Shown: positions 1 to 8,575, counted from the stretch's first letter. The stretch: DNA of 64,000 nucleotides from Rhodanobacter sp. Soil772 (GCF_001428385.1 NZ_LMSK01000001.1:745355-809354), one strand, 5' to 3'. The notes: generated by a model from the letters alone, not told the origin. Program-made: numbers and translations.

Positions 1-388
1 CGGCGCGGGCGCGGCCGTCGTAGCCGTTCAGTTCCTCGATGCGGTGATGCGCTTTCGCCATCGCCTCCATGTCGCCGCGATCGCCGGCGTCGGCCTCGTC
101 GCGCATGGCGGCGGCCAGTTCCTCGTCACCGCCCAGCACGTAGTCGATCGCCGCGTCCGGCAGCGCCGGGGTTTCCTGTGATACCGAGGCCAGCCGCAGC
201 TTGGCCGGCATATCGAGATCGCCAGCATCGCTCTCCAGGCTGCCCTGCAAAGCCGCGAACAGGCTGGATTTACCGCAGCCGTTGCGACCGATCACGCCCA
301 GCCGCCAACCGCTCTGAATCACCAGGTCGATGTCGGAAAGCAGCAGCCGGCTACCGCGGCGCAAGGCGAAATGTCGAAAGGAAATCAT
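1..388 (-). CDS. ABC-F family ATPase, N-terminal part (runs off the window start)
   Basis: The minus-strand frame begins with ATG at 388 (MISFRHFALRRGSRLL) and stays open to the window edge, giving about 129 residues of the first nucleotide-binding domain. A Walker A motif, GRNGCGKSS, is visible near residue 37. ABC-F proteins are soluble twin-ATPase proteins without membrane domains; most characterised members act on the ribosome, and YheS/Uup-type members are housekeeping. The stretch after the Q-loop (VSQETPALPDAAIDYVLGGD) resembles the YheS group. The C-terminal half lies outside the window, so the subfamily is not secure. Confidence 0.85.
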   Translation of the reverse strand, partial: MISFRHFALRRGSRLLLSDIDLVIQSGWRLGVIGRNGCGKSSLFAALQGSLESDAGDLDMPAKLRLASVSQETPALPDAAIDYVLGGDEELAAAMRDEADAGDRGDMEAMAKAHHRIEELNGYDGRARA

Positions 389-591
389 GCAAAACCTGGG
401 TCGGAACTGGGCAGGCAATCGCCCGCAGCCGCCCATGATAGCGGCGATGGCGCTATTCTCGACGAACCGGCCGATGCTGCCGTGCCATGACGAATGCCGA
501 ACCCATCGCAATCGGCGGCCATCGGCATGGCGCAGCACAAGCGGTTCTGCTACAACGACGCCGCATACAGCCTTATATGGAGAGGGGAGCC

Positions 592-960
592 ATGGTCAAG
601 TTCACGAGCAGTTTGCCGATCGTCATCATGCTGGCCGCTGCCGCCGGCCTGGCCGCGCCTCAGCTGGCCAACGCGGCGCAAGCGCGGACGGAGCACGGCG
701 ACAGCCTGCTGATCCACCGTGTGCAGCAGGAAAAGGGCATGAACCTGCCCCAGCGCGGGCTGAGCATGACCCAGGTCGAAAAGACCTGGGGCGCGCCGCA
801 GCGCAAGCTCTCGCCGCGCGGCGGCGATACCAAGAAGCACCCGCAGATCAACCGCTGGGAGTACCCGGAGTTCATCGTGTATTTCGAGCACAGCCACGTG
901 ATCCACGCGGTGCTGAACACGCCGGCCGGCAACAACACCGATCCGGCGGCCGTCAACTGA
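592..960 (+). CDS. small exported protein of unknown function
   Basis: This is a 122-residue protein. I chose ATG 592 because AGAGGGGA lies just upstream and the product then opens with a signal peptide (MVKFTSSLPIVIMLAAAAGL, cleavage after ANA). Starts further upstream in the frame would put an Arg-rich leader before the signal peptide. The mature part has a short conserved-looking region with TQVEKTWGAPQRKL followed by INRWEYPEFIVYFEHSHV. That layout recalls the small lipoprotein/SmpA-like fold in which a 'GxP' loop is followed by a beta-hairpin. It has no lipobox Cys. It is probably periplasmic and I assign no function. It stands alone between a divergent ABC-F gene and aguA and is followed by a strong hairpin. 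Confidence 0.75.
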   Translation: MVKFTSSLPIVIMLAAAAGLAAPQLANAAQARTEHGDSLLIHRVQQEKGMNLPQRGLSMTQVEKTWGAPQRKLSPRGGDTKKHPQINRWEYPEFIVYFEHSHVIHAVLNTPAGNNTDPAAVN

Positions 961-974
961 GCTGACTTCCCACC

Positions 975-1006
975 GACGCGGCCCGTGGCGACACGGGCCG
1001 CGTCTT
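975..1006 (+). terminator. rho-independent-like hairpin after the small exported protein
   Basis: A perfect 13-bp inverted repeat (GACGCGGCCCGTG / CACGGGCCGCGTC) closes on a GCGA tetraloop, 14 bases after the stop at 960. It is followed by a short T-containing stretch rather than a full U-tract. Confidence 0.6.
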
Positions 1007-1065
1007 CGTGTGCGCAGCCTTCGCGTCGTACAATTTACGGCCCTCACCCCGACGAGACAGCCAGC

Positions 1066-2100
1066 ATGACCGACCACTCCTTGCGCCTGCCGGCGGAATG
1101 GGAACCGCAGGCCGCCGTGCTGATCGCCTGGCCGCATGCCGGTACCGACTGGGCCGAACGCCTGGCCGCGGTGGAAACCACCTACGTGGCACTGGCCACG
1201 GCGGTGACACGGTTCCAGCGGCTGATCATCGTGGTGGCCGATGCCGCGCTGAACGCCCATGCGCAATCGCAACTGCGTGACGCCGGCGTGGATCTCGCGA
1301 AGATCCGCTTCGTCGAACTGCCGTACGACGACACCTGGCTGCGCGACTCCGGCCCGATCACCCTGATGGGCGGCGCAAAAGGCTTCCAGCTCACTGACTT
1401 CCGCTTCACCGGCTGGGGTGGCAAGTTCGGTGCCGAGCAGGACGATGCGCTGGTCGCCGGTCTGGTCGACGCCGGCGTGTTCGGCCAGGCCGCGCACAAG
1501 CGCATCGACTGGGCTCTGGAAGGCGGCGGCATCGAAAGCGACGGCGAAGGCAGCGTGCTTACCACCTGGCGCTGCCTGGTGCAGCGGCATCCGGAACAGT
1601 CGCGCGAGGAGATGAGCGCGATCCTGCGCGACAGCCTGCACGCCGAGCGCGTGCTGTGGCTGGACTACGGCTACCTCGAAGGCGACGACACCGACGCGCA
1701 CATCGACACCCTCGCCCGCTTCGCCCCGGGTGAGCGCATCGTGTTCCAGGCTTGCGACGCTCCCGGCGACCCGCACTACGACGAACTGCAGCGGATGGCT
1801 GCCGAGCTGGCCGCGCTGCGCACGGTCGATGGCAACCCCTATCAGTTGCACCCGCTGCCATGGGCCAAACCCATTCTCGACGAAGGCCGCCGGCTTGCCG
1901 CGTCCTATGCGAACTACCTGATCGTCAACGGCGCCGTGCTGGTACCCGCCTACGGCGACAAGGCTGACGACGAAGCCGCGCGCATCATCGGCAGTGCGCA
2001 CCCGGGCCGCGATGTGGTGCAGGTGCCGTGTCGCCCGCTGATCTGGCAGAACGGCAGCCTGCACTGCATCACCATGCAGTTGCCCGCCGGGCTGGCCTGA
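1066..2100 (+). CDS. aguA: agmatine deiminase (peptidylarginine-deiminase-type)
   Basis: This 344-residue cytoplasmic enzyme hydrolyses agmatine to N-carbamoylputrescine and ammonia, the first step of the two-step route from agmatine to putrescine. The family signatures are all present: PHAGTDWAE near residue 23, DTWLRDSGP at 89-97, an EGGGIE block near 150, GDDTDAHID with the catalytic His near 217, and the catalytic Cys at 334 in NGSLHCITMQ. Length matches bacterial AguA. The next gene, 57 bp downstream on the same strand, encodes the enzyme for the following step, so the two are probably co-transcribed. No arginine decarboxylase is seen in the window. Confidence 0.95.
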   Translation: MTDHSLRLPAEWEPQAAVLIAWPHAGTDWAERLAAVETTYVALATAVTRFQRLIIVVADAALNAHAQSQLRDAGVDLAKIRFVELPYDDTWLRDSGPITLMGGAKGFQLTDFRFTGWGGKFGAEQDDALVAGLVDAGVFGQAAHKRIDWALEGGGIESDGEGSVLTTWRCLVQRHPEQSREEMSAILRDSLHAERVLWLDYGYLEGDDTDAHIDTLARFAPGERIVFQACDAPGDPHYDELQRMAAELAALRTVDGNPYQLHPLPWAKPILDEGRRLAASYANYLIVNGAVLVPAYGDKADDEAARIIGSAHPGRDVVQVPCRPLIWQNGSLHCITMQLPAGLA

Positions 2101-2157
2101 GCCGCATCGGCTAAACTGTACGGTCTACGCCTGGCGACACGCCGAGGATTCACGCCG

Positions 2158-3048
2158 ATGACCCGCAAGACCCTCAAGGTCGCGCTGCTGCAGGAAACCG
2201 ACCGCGGCAGTCGCGACGCCAACCTCGACGCGATCGAAGCCGGCCTGCGCGAAGCCGCGGCCGCCGGTGCCGAACTGGTGCTGCTGCAGGAATTGCACAA
2301 CGGCCCATACTTCTGCCAGCACGAATCGGTGGAGATTTTCGACCAGGCCGAGAGCATTCCCGGTCCGGGCACTGTGCGCATCGGCAGGCTGGCCGAGGAG
2401 TTGAAGCTGGTCGTGGTCGCCTCGCTGTTCGAGCGCCGCGCCGCCGGCCTGTACCACAACACCGCGGTGGTGTTCGACCGCTCGGCGGCCATCGCCGGCA
2501 CCTACCGCAAGATGCACATCCCGGACGATCCGGCGTTCTACGAAAAGTTCTACTTCACCCCGGGCGACCTCGGCTTCGAGCCGATCGACACCTCGGTCGG
2601 CAGGCTTGGCGTGCTGGTGTGCTGGGATCAGTGGTATCCGGAAGCGGCGCGCCTGATGGCGCTGGCCGGCGCCGAACTGCTGCTCTACCCCACCGCGATC
2701 GGCTGGGACCCGAACGACGAGCAGGCCGAGAAGGATCGCCAGCGCGACGCGTGGATCACCGTGCAGCGCGGCCACGCCGTGGCCAATGGCTTGCCGCTGC
2801 TCTCGTGCAACCGCACCGGTTTCGAAGCCGATCCGAGCGGCGTCGGCGCCGGCATCCAGTTCTGGGGTTCGAGTTTCGTCGCCGGTCCGCAAGGCGAATT
2901 CCTGGCCCAGGCCGGCACCGATGCACGCGAATTGCTGCTGGCCGAGGTCGACCTGGCACGCAGCGAGCACGTGCGGCGGATCTGGCCGTTCCTGCGCGAC
3001 CGCCGCATCGACGCGTACGCCGACCTGCTCAAGCGCTTCCGTGACTGA
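2158..3048 (+). CDS. aguB: N-carbamoylputrescine amidohydrolase
   Basis: This 296-residue protein of the nitrilase/carbon-nitrogen hydrolase superfamily converts N-carbamoylputrescine to putrescine, CO2 and ammonia. The Glu-Lys-Cys triad is visible: Glu45 in VLLQELHNG, Lys118 in YRKMHIPDD and Cys155 in GVLVCWDQWYPE. Length and motifs agree with plant and bacterial AguB. It directly follows aguA, which fixes the substrate better than the superfamily motifs alone would. Confidence 0.95.
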   Translation: MTRKTLKVALLQETDRGSRDANLDAIEAGLREAAAAGAELVLLQELHNGPYFCQHESVEIFDQAESIPGPGTVRIGRLAEELKLVVVASLFERRAAGLYHNTAVVFDRSAAIAGTYRKMHIPDDPAFYEKFYFTPGDLGFEPIDTSVGRLGVLVCWDQWYPEAARLMALAGAELLLYPTAIGWDPNDEQAEKDRQRDAWITVQRGHAVANGLPLLSCNRTGFEADPSGVGAGIQFWGSSFVAGPQGEFLAQAGTDARELLLAEVDLARSEHVRRIWPFLRDRRIDAYADLLKRFRD

Positions 3049-3125
3049 AGCCTCGCCCCTTTGCTTGTTCCGCATGGCCGTCGTCCCCATGCTTGGATTT
3101 CTCCCTCGACCGGCCTGCTGATCGC

Positions 3126-4361
3126 ATGAGTGTTCCCGAAACCGAAATCACCGCGTTGCCTGCCGCCCTGCAGGGCCAGCCGATCGAGCGCGTGCAGCGC
3201 GACGGCGTGGAATACGTGGTGCTGGGTACCGCGCACGTCTCGCGCAGCAGCATGGAAGCGGTCGATGCCCTGCTGGCAAGCGAACACTTCGACGCCGTGG
3301 CGGTGGAACTGTGCGACAGCCGCGCGCAGAGCATGCGCGATCCGGAAGCGTTCAAGCAGTTGGACCTGTTCAAGGTAATCCGCCAGGGCAAGGCCGGCAT
3401 GGTCGCCGCCAGCCTGGTGCTGTCGACGTTCCAGAAGCGCCTGGCCGACCAGTCCGGCATCCAGCCCGGCGCCGAGATGAAGGCGGCGATGGACGGCGCC
3501 GAGCAACGCGGCCTGCCGCTGTGGCTGATCGATCGCGAAGTTGGCACGACGCTCAAGCGCGCCTGGCGCAGCGTGGGTTTCTGGCAGCGCTTCGGTCTGC
3601 TCGGCGGCCTGCTGGCCAGCGTGTTCGACCGCGAGGACATCGACCAGGGCGAAATCGAGAAACTGAAACAGGGCGACCTGCTGGAAAGCGCGTTCAGCGA
3701 ATTCGCCAGCGGCTCGAAGCCGCTTTACGAAAGCCTGATCGGCGAACGCGATGCGTTCATGGCCGCGCGCCTGCGCGAGGAAGCCGCCCGTCCGACCACG
3801 GTGGAAAATCGCCGCGTGCTGGTGGTGATCGGCGCCGGCCACCTCAAGGGGTTGTGCACGCTGCTACGCGAACAGCAGGACGACCCCGCCGGCAAGATCG
3901 CCGAACTGGCTGCCACACCGCCCAAGGCCCGCTGGCCGAAATGGTTGGCCGCCGCCCTGGTGCTGCTGGTATTCGCCGCGATCGCCTGGGCGTTCCACCA
4001 GAACACCGCGCTGGGCACGCAGGCGTTGCGCGACTGGGTACTGTTCACCGGCGGTTTCGCCGCGCTCGGCGCCCTGGCCGCCGGAGCCCATCCGCTCAGC
4101 ATCCTCGCCGCCTTCATCGCCGCACCGATCAAGCCGTTCCGTCCTGGTATCCCGGCCGGCGGCATCAGCGCGATGGCCGAAGCCTGGGTGCGCCGCCCGC
4201 GGGTGATCGACTTCGACACCTTGCGCGACGACATCGTGCACTGGAGCGGCTGGTGGAAGAACCGCGTCGCGCGCACCTTGCTGAATTTCTTTCTCGTGAG
4301 CGTGGGCACGATCATCGGCGAGTACAGCGCCGGCATCCACATCTTCAAGAGTCTGTTCTGA
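3126..4361 (+). CDS. TraB/PrgY (GumN-like) family membrane protein
   Basis: This is a 411-residue protein. The N-terminal two thirds carry the TraB-family signature: VLGTAHVSRSS near residue 37, a VELCDSR block near 66, and VIGAGHLKGL near 240. After this come three hydrophobic segments between about residues 280 and 405, so the protein is probably anchored in the inner membrane. TraB/TIKI-like proteins are putative metal-dependent proteases in animals, and PrgY limits sex pheromone in Enterococcus; the bacterial chromosomal version has no settled function. ATG 3126 is preferred over the in-frame 3093 start because the family begins close to the EYVVLGTAH strand. It lies 77 bp after aguB and just before a tRNA gene. 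Confidence 0.85.
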   Translation: MSVPETEITALPAALQGQPIERVQRDGVEYVVLGTAHVSRSSMEAVDALLASEHFDAVAVELCDSRAQSMRDPEAFKQLDLFKVIRQGKAGMVAASLVLSTFQKRLADQSGIQPGAEMKAAMDGAEQRGLPLWLIDREVGTTLKRAWRSVGFWQRFGLLGGLLASVFDREDIDQGEIEKLKQGDLLESAFSEFASGSKPLYESLIGERDAFMAARLREEAARPTTVENRRVLVVIGAGHLKGLCTLLREQQDDPAGKIAELAATPPKARWPKWLAAALVLLVFAAIAWAFHQNTALGTQALRDWVLFTGGFAALGALAAGAHPLSILAAFIAAPIKPFRPGIPAGGISAMAEAWVRRPRVIDFDTLRDDIVHWSGWWKNRVARTLLNFFLVSVGTIIGEYSAGIHIFKSLF

Positions 4362-4446
4362 CCACGGCTGCGTGCCGAGCGGCCGCAAGGCGCATGCTAC
4401 GATGCGCGCCGCCTGCAGGCTCCCTGCAAACGCGCTTCGATACCCG

Positions 4447-4533
4447 GCCCGGGTGGCGAAACTGGTATACGCAAGGGACTTAAAATCCCTCGGCCTCGCG
4501 GCCATGCGGGTTCGATCCCCGCCCCGGGCACCA
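4447..4533 (+). tRNA. tRNA-Leu (anticodon UAA)
   Basis: The 87-nt class II tRNA has acceptor arms GCCCGGG/CCCGGGC, discriminator A and an encoded CCA. The anticodon stem AGGGA/TCCCT flanks the loop CTTAAAA (anticodon TAA). It has a long variable arm and a GGTTCGATCCC T-arm. It reads UUA/UUG codons. A TACGAT sequence at 4398-4403 could be its -10 element. Confidence 0.97.
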
Positions 4534-4561
4534 ATAACCGCTTGATGCTCGATCAAACGAT

Positions 4562-4588
4562 GGAGTGCGGCGAGTGTCGCCGCACTCC
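4562..4588 (-). terminator. hairpin downstream of the HU-like gene
   Basis: A perfect 12-bp inverted repeat GGAGTGCGGCGA / TCGCCGCACTCC with a 3-nt loop lies about 20 bp past the HU-like stop codon. The minus strand continues into ATCGTTTGATC, a weak U-rich stretch. It could also stop transcription from the tRNA-Leu side. Confidence 0.6.
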
Positions 4589-4608
4589 ACGATGACGCTT
4601 GGCCTGGA

Positions 4609-4995
4609 TCAGGCCGCCGCGTCCTTCAGCTTCTTCAGCGGACGGATCTTGACCTTGACCGATGCCGGCTTGGCCGCGAACCACTGCTCTTCCTTGGTGA
4701 ACGGGTTGATGCCCTTGCGCTTCGGCTTGGCCGGCACGCTCACCGCGGTGATCTTCAACAGGCCGGGTAACTGGAACGAACCGGCGCCTTTCTTGTGCAC
4801 GGAACCGGCGACCGCGCCTTCCAGCGCGGCGAGCACGGCGCGAACGTCTTTGGCGACCACGCCGCTGGCTTCCACGATGTGCGCTACCAGGCTGGACTTG
4901 TTCAGGACTTCCTTGATCGGCTTGGGTGCAGCCGATGCGGCCTTGGCCTTGGGTGCCGGCTTGCTCTTGGCCGTTGCTTTCTGCGTCTTTGCCAT
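4609..4995 (-). CDS. HU-family DNA-binding protein with a histone-like Lys/Ala/Pro-rich N-terminal tail
   Basis: This 128-residue nucleoid protein has about 28 residues of K/A/P-rich tail (MAKTQKATAKSKPAPKAKAA), then an HU fold. The fold has the helical dimerisation part (VLNKSSLVAHIVEASGV) and a DNA-binding arm region with INPFTKEEQWFAAKPA in place of the usual GRNPxTGE. HU/IHF proteins bend DNA as dimers. The basic tail is the type seen in xanthomonad HU-like proteins and resembles eukaryotic H1 tails. At 128 residues it is longer than standard HU (about 90). It is transcribed alone, with hairpin 4562-4588 downstream. I give no hupA/hupB symbol because the arm is divergent. Confidence 0.88.
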   Translation of the reverse strand: MAKTQKATAKSKPAPKAKAASAAPKPIKEVLNKSSLVAHIVEASGVVAKDVRAVLAALEGAVAGSVHKKGAGSFQLPGLLKITAVSVPAKPKRKGINPFTKEEQWFAAKPASVKVKIRPLKKLKDAAA

Positions 4996-5220
4996 GAATT
5001 TCCCCCTCGTCTACGTGGTGATGGATTGTATGTATTGCCTCACGGCACGCTGAATGTAGGGGAATTCAGCGGTGCCGCCAACGGGTCGGGCAACAAAAAT
5101 TGTTTTCCGGTCGCAGAATCTTCAGCAAGACAACCGGCGGCACCCGCTATTTCGCGAGGCTTGGCGTACGCTATCGGCCACGTGGCGCACAGCTCGGGAT
5201 GCCGTGGGAGAGGATGGCGG

Positions 5221-7371
5221 ATGCAGGATGTGGCAAACCACCTCAACTTCGGCTACTTCACCGCGGCCCTGCTGGCGACGGCAGCCGTGGCATTCGGGGC
5301 AGGCATCCAGTTCCTGGTGATCGGTGTGCGCCAGCGGCGCGACCCCACGCATCTGGCCTTTGCCGTGCTGTGTCTGTGCATCGCCACGCTGGCCTTCTCG
5401 AACGCCGTGATGGACGCTGCCGACAGCCCGGCCCTGGCGATTCTCGCGTTGCGCATCCTGTGCGCAGCGGCCGTGCTCGCACTCCCCGCGCTGATGCTGT
5501 TTGTCGGCGGCTACACCGGCAGACCGGTCAACCGCTACCTGCTCGGGGCCGTGTGCGTGCTGTCGCTGTGGCTGTTCTGGATCAACCTGCAGTCGCCGTA
5601 CAGCATGCTCGATACCACCCTGCACGAAGCCGCTCCGACGATGTTGCCGTGGGGGGAAGCGCTGTACACCCTCGAAGGCACGCGCTCGGCATGGGGCCAT
5701 GTATTCCGCGGGCTCAGCTATGCCGTCTTCCTGTGGGCGCTGTATCGCGCGGCGCGGCAGTATCGCGACGGGCAGCGCCTGCGCGGCGCCATGCTCGGCA
5801 TCTGCCTGCTGATCCAGTCCCTGGCCTTGCTGTGGGGCGCCATCGTGGTCAACACGCTGGACAAGCCCTACCCGTCGATCGACGCCTTCGCGTTCCTGTC
5901 ATTCGTGCTGCTGATGAGCCTGCTGCTGGCCGGCCAGATGCACTCGCACGCACTGCAACTCGAGCGCACCGCCAGCGAGCTCCGCGCCGAGGCCGAGATC
6001 CGCCGCGAAGCCGAACTCGACCTGCGCCATGCCGCCTACCACGATGCCCTGACCGGCTTGCCCAATCGCCTGCGCGCGCTGTACATCCTGGCCGACCTGC
6101 TCGCCGATGCGGTGCAGTCCGGCCAGTATGGCGCCGTGCTGATGATCGACCTGGACAACTTCAAGACCATCAACGATTCGCTCGGCCATCACGCCGGCGA
6201 CCGGGTGCTGGAAACCATCGCCGACAACCTGCTCGCCGCGGCACCCAGCGCATCCACCGTGGCCCGGCTCGGCGGCGACGAATTCGTGGTGCTGCTCGGC
6301 ACCCTCGACGACGATGCCGACACCGCGGCCGCGCGGGCCATGCAGGTCGCCGAGCGCATGCTTGAACGGCTGGCGACACCGCTGGCGATCGACAGCCGGG
6401 TGCTGGGCATCGGGGCGAGCATCGGCGTGACGGTATTCCCGAACCTGGATGCGGGGGCAGCCGACATCATCCGCTGCGCCGACATCGCGCTGTACCGCGC
6501 CAAATCCGCCGGGCGCAACGCGGCACGGCTGTTCCTGCCGCATATGCAGCGCGACGCGGACGCCCGCCTGGAACTGGAACGCGGCCTGCGCACGGCACTG
6601 GAGCGGCAGGAATTCTCGTTACGCTTCCAGCCGCAGGTCGACATGCGCGGAAAACCGATGGGCGCCGAGGCCTTGCTGCGCTGGAAGCACCCCAGGCTGG
6701 GCGAAGTGTCGCCGGCCACCTTCATCCCGGTGGCCGAGGAAACCGGCCTGATCCATGCCCTGGGCGCGTGGGTGATCGCCGAGGTCTGCAACCACGTCCG
6801 TGAGTGGCGCCGGCTCGGCGTGGACTTCGGTGGACGCATCGCGGTCAACGTCAGCCCCTGGCAGATCGCCCACCCGCAGTTCGTGCCGAACATCGAAGCA
6901 CAGGTGAAGGCTGCCGGCATCGAGCCATCCGCGCTGACCCTCGAGTTGACCGAGAGCGCCCTGCTCAACGACTTCGATACGGCGCTGCACACGCTGCGCC
7001 AGCTTTCCGCCATCGGCTTCCGGCTGGCGCTGGACGATTTCGGCACCGGCTACTCGTCGCTGGCCTACCTGCAGCAATTGCCGCTGGACGAGCTGAAGAT
7101 CGACCGCACCTTCATCAATGCGCTGCAGCCGGCCATCGCCGATCCGCTGGCAGGTTTCATCGTCGATATCGGCCGACGCCTTGGCATGACCACGATCGCC
7201 GAAGGCGTCGAGACCCGGCAACAGAGAATCATGCTGGAGACGCTCGGCTGCGACATCGTGCAGGGCTACTTCATCTGCCTGCCGCTGACCGCCGCCGATT
7301 TCCAGCGCTGGCTGACTCGGCAGGCAACGGCCAAGCCTGTCGCCGATACCGCCGCCATCTCCGATTTCTAG
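5221..7371 (+). CDS. membrane-anchored GGDEF-EAL protein (c-di-GMP synthesis/breakdown)
   Basis: This is a 716-residue protein. Residues 1 to about 240 hold seven or so hydrophobic segments, a likely sensory membrane module, followed by a short charged linker helix. The GGDEF domain has an intact GGDEF at 351-355 but no RxxD inhibitory site five residues before it. The EAL domain has EAL at 483-485, NVSPWQ, TESALL, DDFGTGYSS starting at residue 605, and EGVET. The cyclase and phosphodiesterase residues both look intact, so activity could go either way. ATG 5221 is preferred because the first membrane helix (FGYFTAALLATAAVAFGAG) begins there; a longer open frame upstream reads into the HU promoter region. 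Transcription ends at the hairpin at 7377. Confidence 0.9.
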   Translation: MQDVANHLNFGYFTAALLATAAVAFGAGIQFLVIGVRQRRDPTHLAFAVLCLCIATLAFSNAVMDAADSPALAILALRILCAAAVLALPALMLFVGGYTGRPVNRYLLGAVCVLSLWLFWINLQSPYSMLDTTLHEAAPTMLPWGEALYTLEGTRSAWGHVFRGLSYAVFLWALYRAARQYRDGQRLRGAMLGICLLIQSLALLWGAIVVNTLDKPYPSIDAFAFLSFVLLMSLLLAGQMHSHALQLERTASELRAEAEIRREAELDLRHAAYHDALTGLPNRLRALYILADLLADAVQSGQYGAVLMIDLDNFKTINDSLGHHAGDRVLETIADNLLAAAPSASTVARLGGDEFVVLLGTLDDDADTAAARAMQVAERMLERLATPLAIDSRVLGIGASIGVTVFPNLDAGAADIIRCADIALYRAKSAGRNAARLFLPHMQRDADARLELERGLRTALERQEFSLRFQPQVDMRGKPMGAEALLRWKHPRLGEVSPATFIPVAEETGLIHALGAWVIAEVCNHVREWRRLGVDFGGRIAVNVSPWQIAHPQFVPNIEAQVKAAGIEPSALTLELTESALLNDFDTALHTLRQLSAIGFRLALDDFGTGYSSLAYLQQLPLDELKIDRTFINALQPAIADPLAGFIVDIGRRLGMTTIAEGVETRQQRIMLETLGCDIVQGYFICLPLTAADFQRWLTRQATAKPVADTAAISDF

Positions 7372-7376
7372 ATACA

Positions 7377-7402
7377 CAAAAAACCCGCCGTCGGCGGGTT
7401 TT
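7377..7402. terminator. bidirectional rho-independent terminator
   Basis: The inverted repeat AAAACCCGCCG / CGGCGGGTTTT with a 2-nt loop has an A-run on its left and a T-run on its right. It can end the GGDEF-EAL transcript on the plus strand and the tRNA-Cys transcript on the minus strand. Confidence 0.85.
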
Positions 7403-7430
7403 CGGGGCTGGCTGGCAGCCGGTTGCGCAA

Positions 7431-7504
7431 TGGAGGCCTAGGTCGGAATCGAACCGGCGTACGCGGATTTGCAGTCCGCTGCATGACCACTCTGCCACCA
7501 GGCC
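7431..7504 (-). tRNA. tRNA-Cys (anticodon GCA)
   Basis: The 74-nt gene reads from 7504. The acceptor GGCCTGG pairs with CTAGGCC (one G-U pair), the anticodon loop CTGCAAA has GCA, the T-arm is CCGGTTCGATTCCGA, the discriminator base is U as expected for tRNA-Cys, and CCA is encoded. It is the last tRNA gene of the minus-strand Gly-Gly-Cys group. Confidence 0.97.
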
Positions 7505-7547
7505 ATTGCTTCGTGAAGCGCGACCATGATGATCGCAGGTTGACTCT

Positions 7548-7576
7548 AAAAAACAAAACCCCGGTAGGCCGAGGTT
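7548..7576 (-). terminator. terminator after tRNA-Gly copy 1
   Basis: On the minus strand, AACCTCGG-CCTA-CCGGGGTT forms a hairpin with one G-U pair, followed directly by TTGTTTTTT. It lies 13 nt after the tRNA-Gly CCA end and separates it from tRNA-Cys. Confidence 0.75.
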
Positions 7577-7588
7577 CTGCTTGAAAAC

Positions 7589-7664
<76 letters not shown>

Positions 7665-7774
7665 ATCGGAGCCGCGAATCATAGCAGAACGGAGTCATTT
7701 GTGAATAGCTGCGACAGCGCTTTTCGATCCGGATTCCAGCGCCCTGCCCCGGCCCTGCAGACCGCTGAAAACAA

Positions 7775-7801
7775 CAAGGCCCCGAACGAATCGGGGCCTT
7801 G
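7775..7801 (-). terminator. terminator after tRNA-Gly copy 2
   Basis: A perfect 11-bp stem (CAAGGCCCCGA / TCGGGGCCTTG) with a 5-nt loop, followed on the minus strand by TTGTTTTC, sits 10 nt past the CCA end of the second tRNA-Gly. Confidence 0.8.
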
Positions 7802-7810
7802 TCTGCAAAC

Positions 7811-7886
<76 letters not shown>

Positions 7887-7899
7887 ATCGGAGCCGCGC

Positions 7900-7927
7900 A
7901 TTCTAATACGTGGATGCGGATCGTCAA
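7900..7927 (-). promoter_or_regulatory. sigma-70-type promoter of tRNA-Gly copy 2
   Basis: On the minus strand TTGACG (7922-7927) and TAGAAT (7900-7905) are separated by 16 bp. The -10 lies 13 bp before the mature tRNA 5' end, so the primary transcript would have only a short leader. Confidence 0.65.
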
Positions 7928-7957
7928 GCCCACATCGATCAACCGGTGCCCCGACGC

Positions 7958-8575
7958 TCAGATATCGCCATCGTCGGCATCGGCAGATGACTGCCCCGGC
8001 ATGTCGCCGCTCAGGATCGGCCAGGCCGCGCGCAGGTAGTACAGGCCGGACCAGATCGTGAGCACGCCGGCGATCACCAGCAGGGCCTCGCCGATGTGGT
8101 ACAGCCGCAGCGCTTCGGCAGCCTTCTCGTGCTGCACGATCAGCACCACCAGCGCGACCATCTGCATCACCGTCTTCAGCTTGCCGATGAAGGCGACCTT
8201 GACGGTGGCGCGCATGCCGATCTCGGCCATCCACTCGCGCAGCGCCGACACGCTGATCTCGCGCCCCACGATCACCGCCGCGGTCACCGCCATCAGGATG
8301 CCGGGCCAGCCACCGCGATGCGACTCGACCAGCAGGAACAAGGTCACCGCGACCATCAGCTTGTCGGCCACCGGATCGAGGAACGCGCCGAACGCCGAGG
8401 TGAGGTTCATGCGTCGGGCCAGGTAGCCGTCCAGCCAGTCGGTGAACGCCGCCAGCAGAAAGACGATCGCCGCGGTGATGTTGTGGCCCGGGAACGGCAG
8501 GTAGAACGCCACCACCATGACCGGCAGCAGGGCAACGCGAAAGAGGGTCAGCCAGGTCGGCAGGTTGATGTGCAT
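7958..8575 (-). CDS. pgsA: CDP-diacylglycerol--glycerol-3-phosphate 3-phosphatidyltransferase
   Basis: This is a 205-residue inner-membrane enzyme that makes phosphatidylglycerol-phosphate, the committed step of acidic phospholipid synthesis. The CDP-alcohol phosphotransferase signature D-G-x2-A-R-x8-G-x3-D-x3-D is complete in LDGYLARR followed by FGAFLDPVADK, and several hydrophobic segments follow. The ATG at 8575 gives MHINLPTWLTLFRV, which aligns with the start of E. coli PgsA; an upstream in-frame ATG at 8608 adds eleven basic residues. The C-terminus carries an extra acidic tail (SSADADDGDI). It follows uvrC on the same strand, as in many gammaproteobacteria, and tRNA-Gly genes follow it. 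Confidence 0.95.
   Translation of the reverse strand: MHINLPTWLTLFRVALLPVMVVAFYLPFPGHNITAAIVFLLAAFTDWLDGYLARRMNLTSAFGAFLDPVADKLMVAVTLFLLVESHRGGWPGILMAVTAAVIVGREISVSALREWMAEIGMRATVKVAFIGKLKTVMQMVALVVLIVQHEKAAEALRLYHIGEALLVIAGVLTIWSGLYYLRAAWPILSGDMPGQSSADADDGDI

Noticed and set aside
4795-5220. A longer N-terminus for the GGDEF-EAL protein
   Set aside because: The frame extends through the HU promoter and into the HU coding region on the other strand. The membrane-helix start at 5221 is the better choice.
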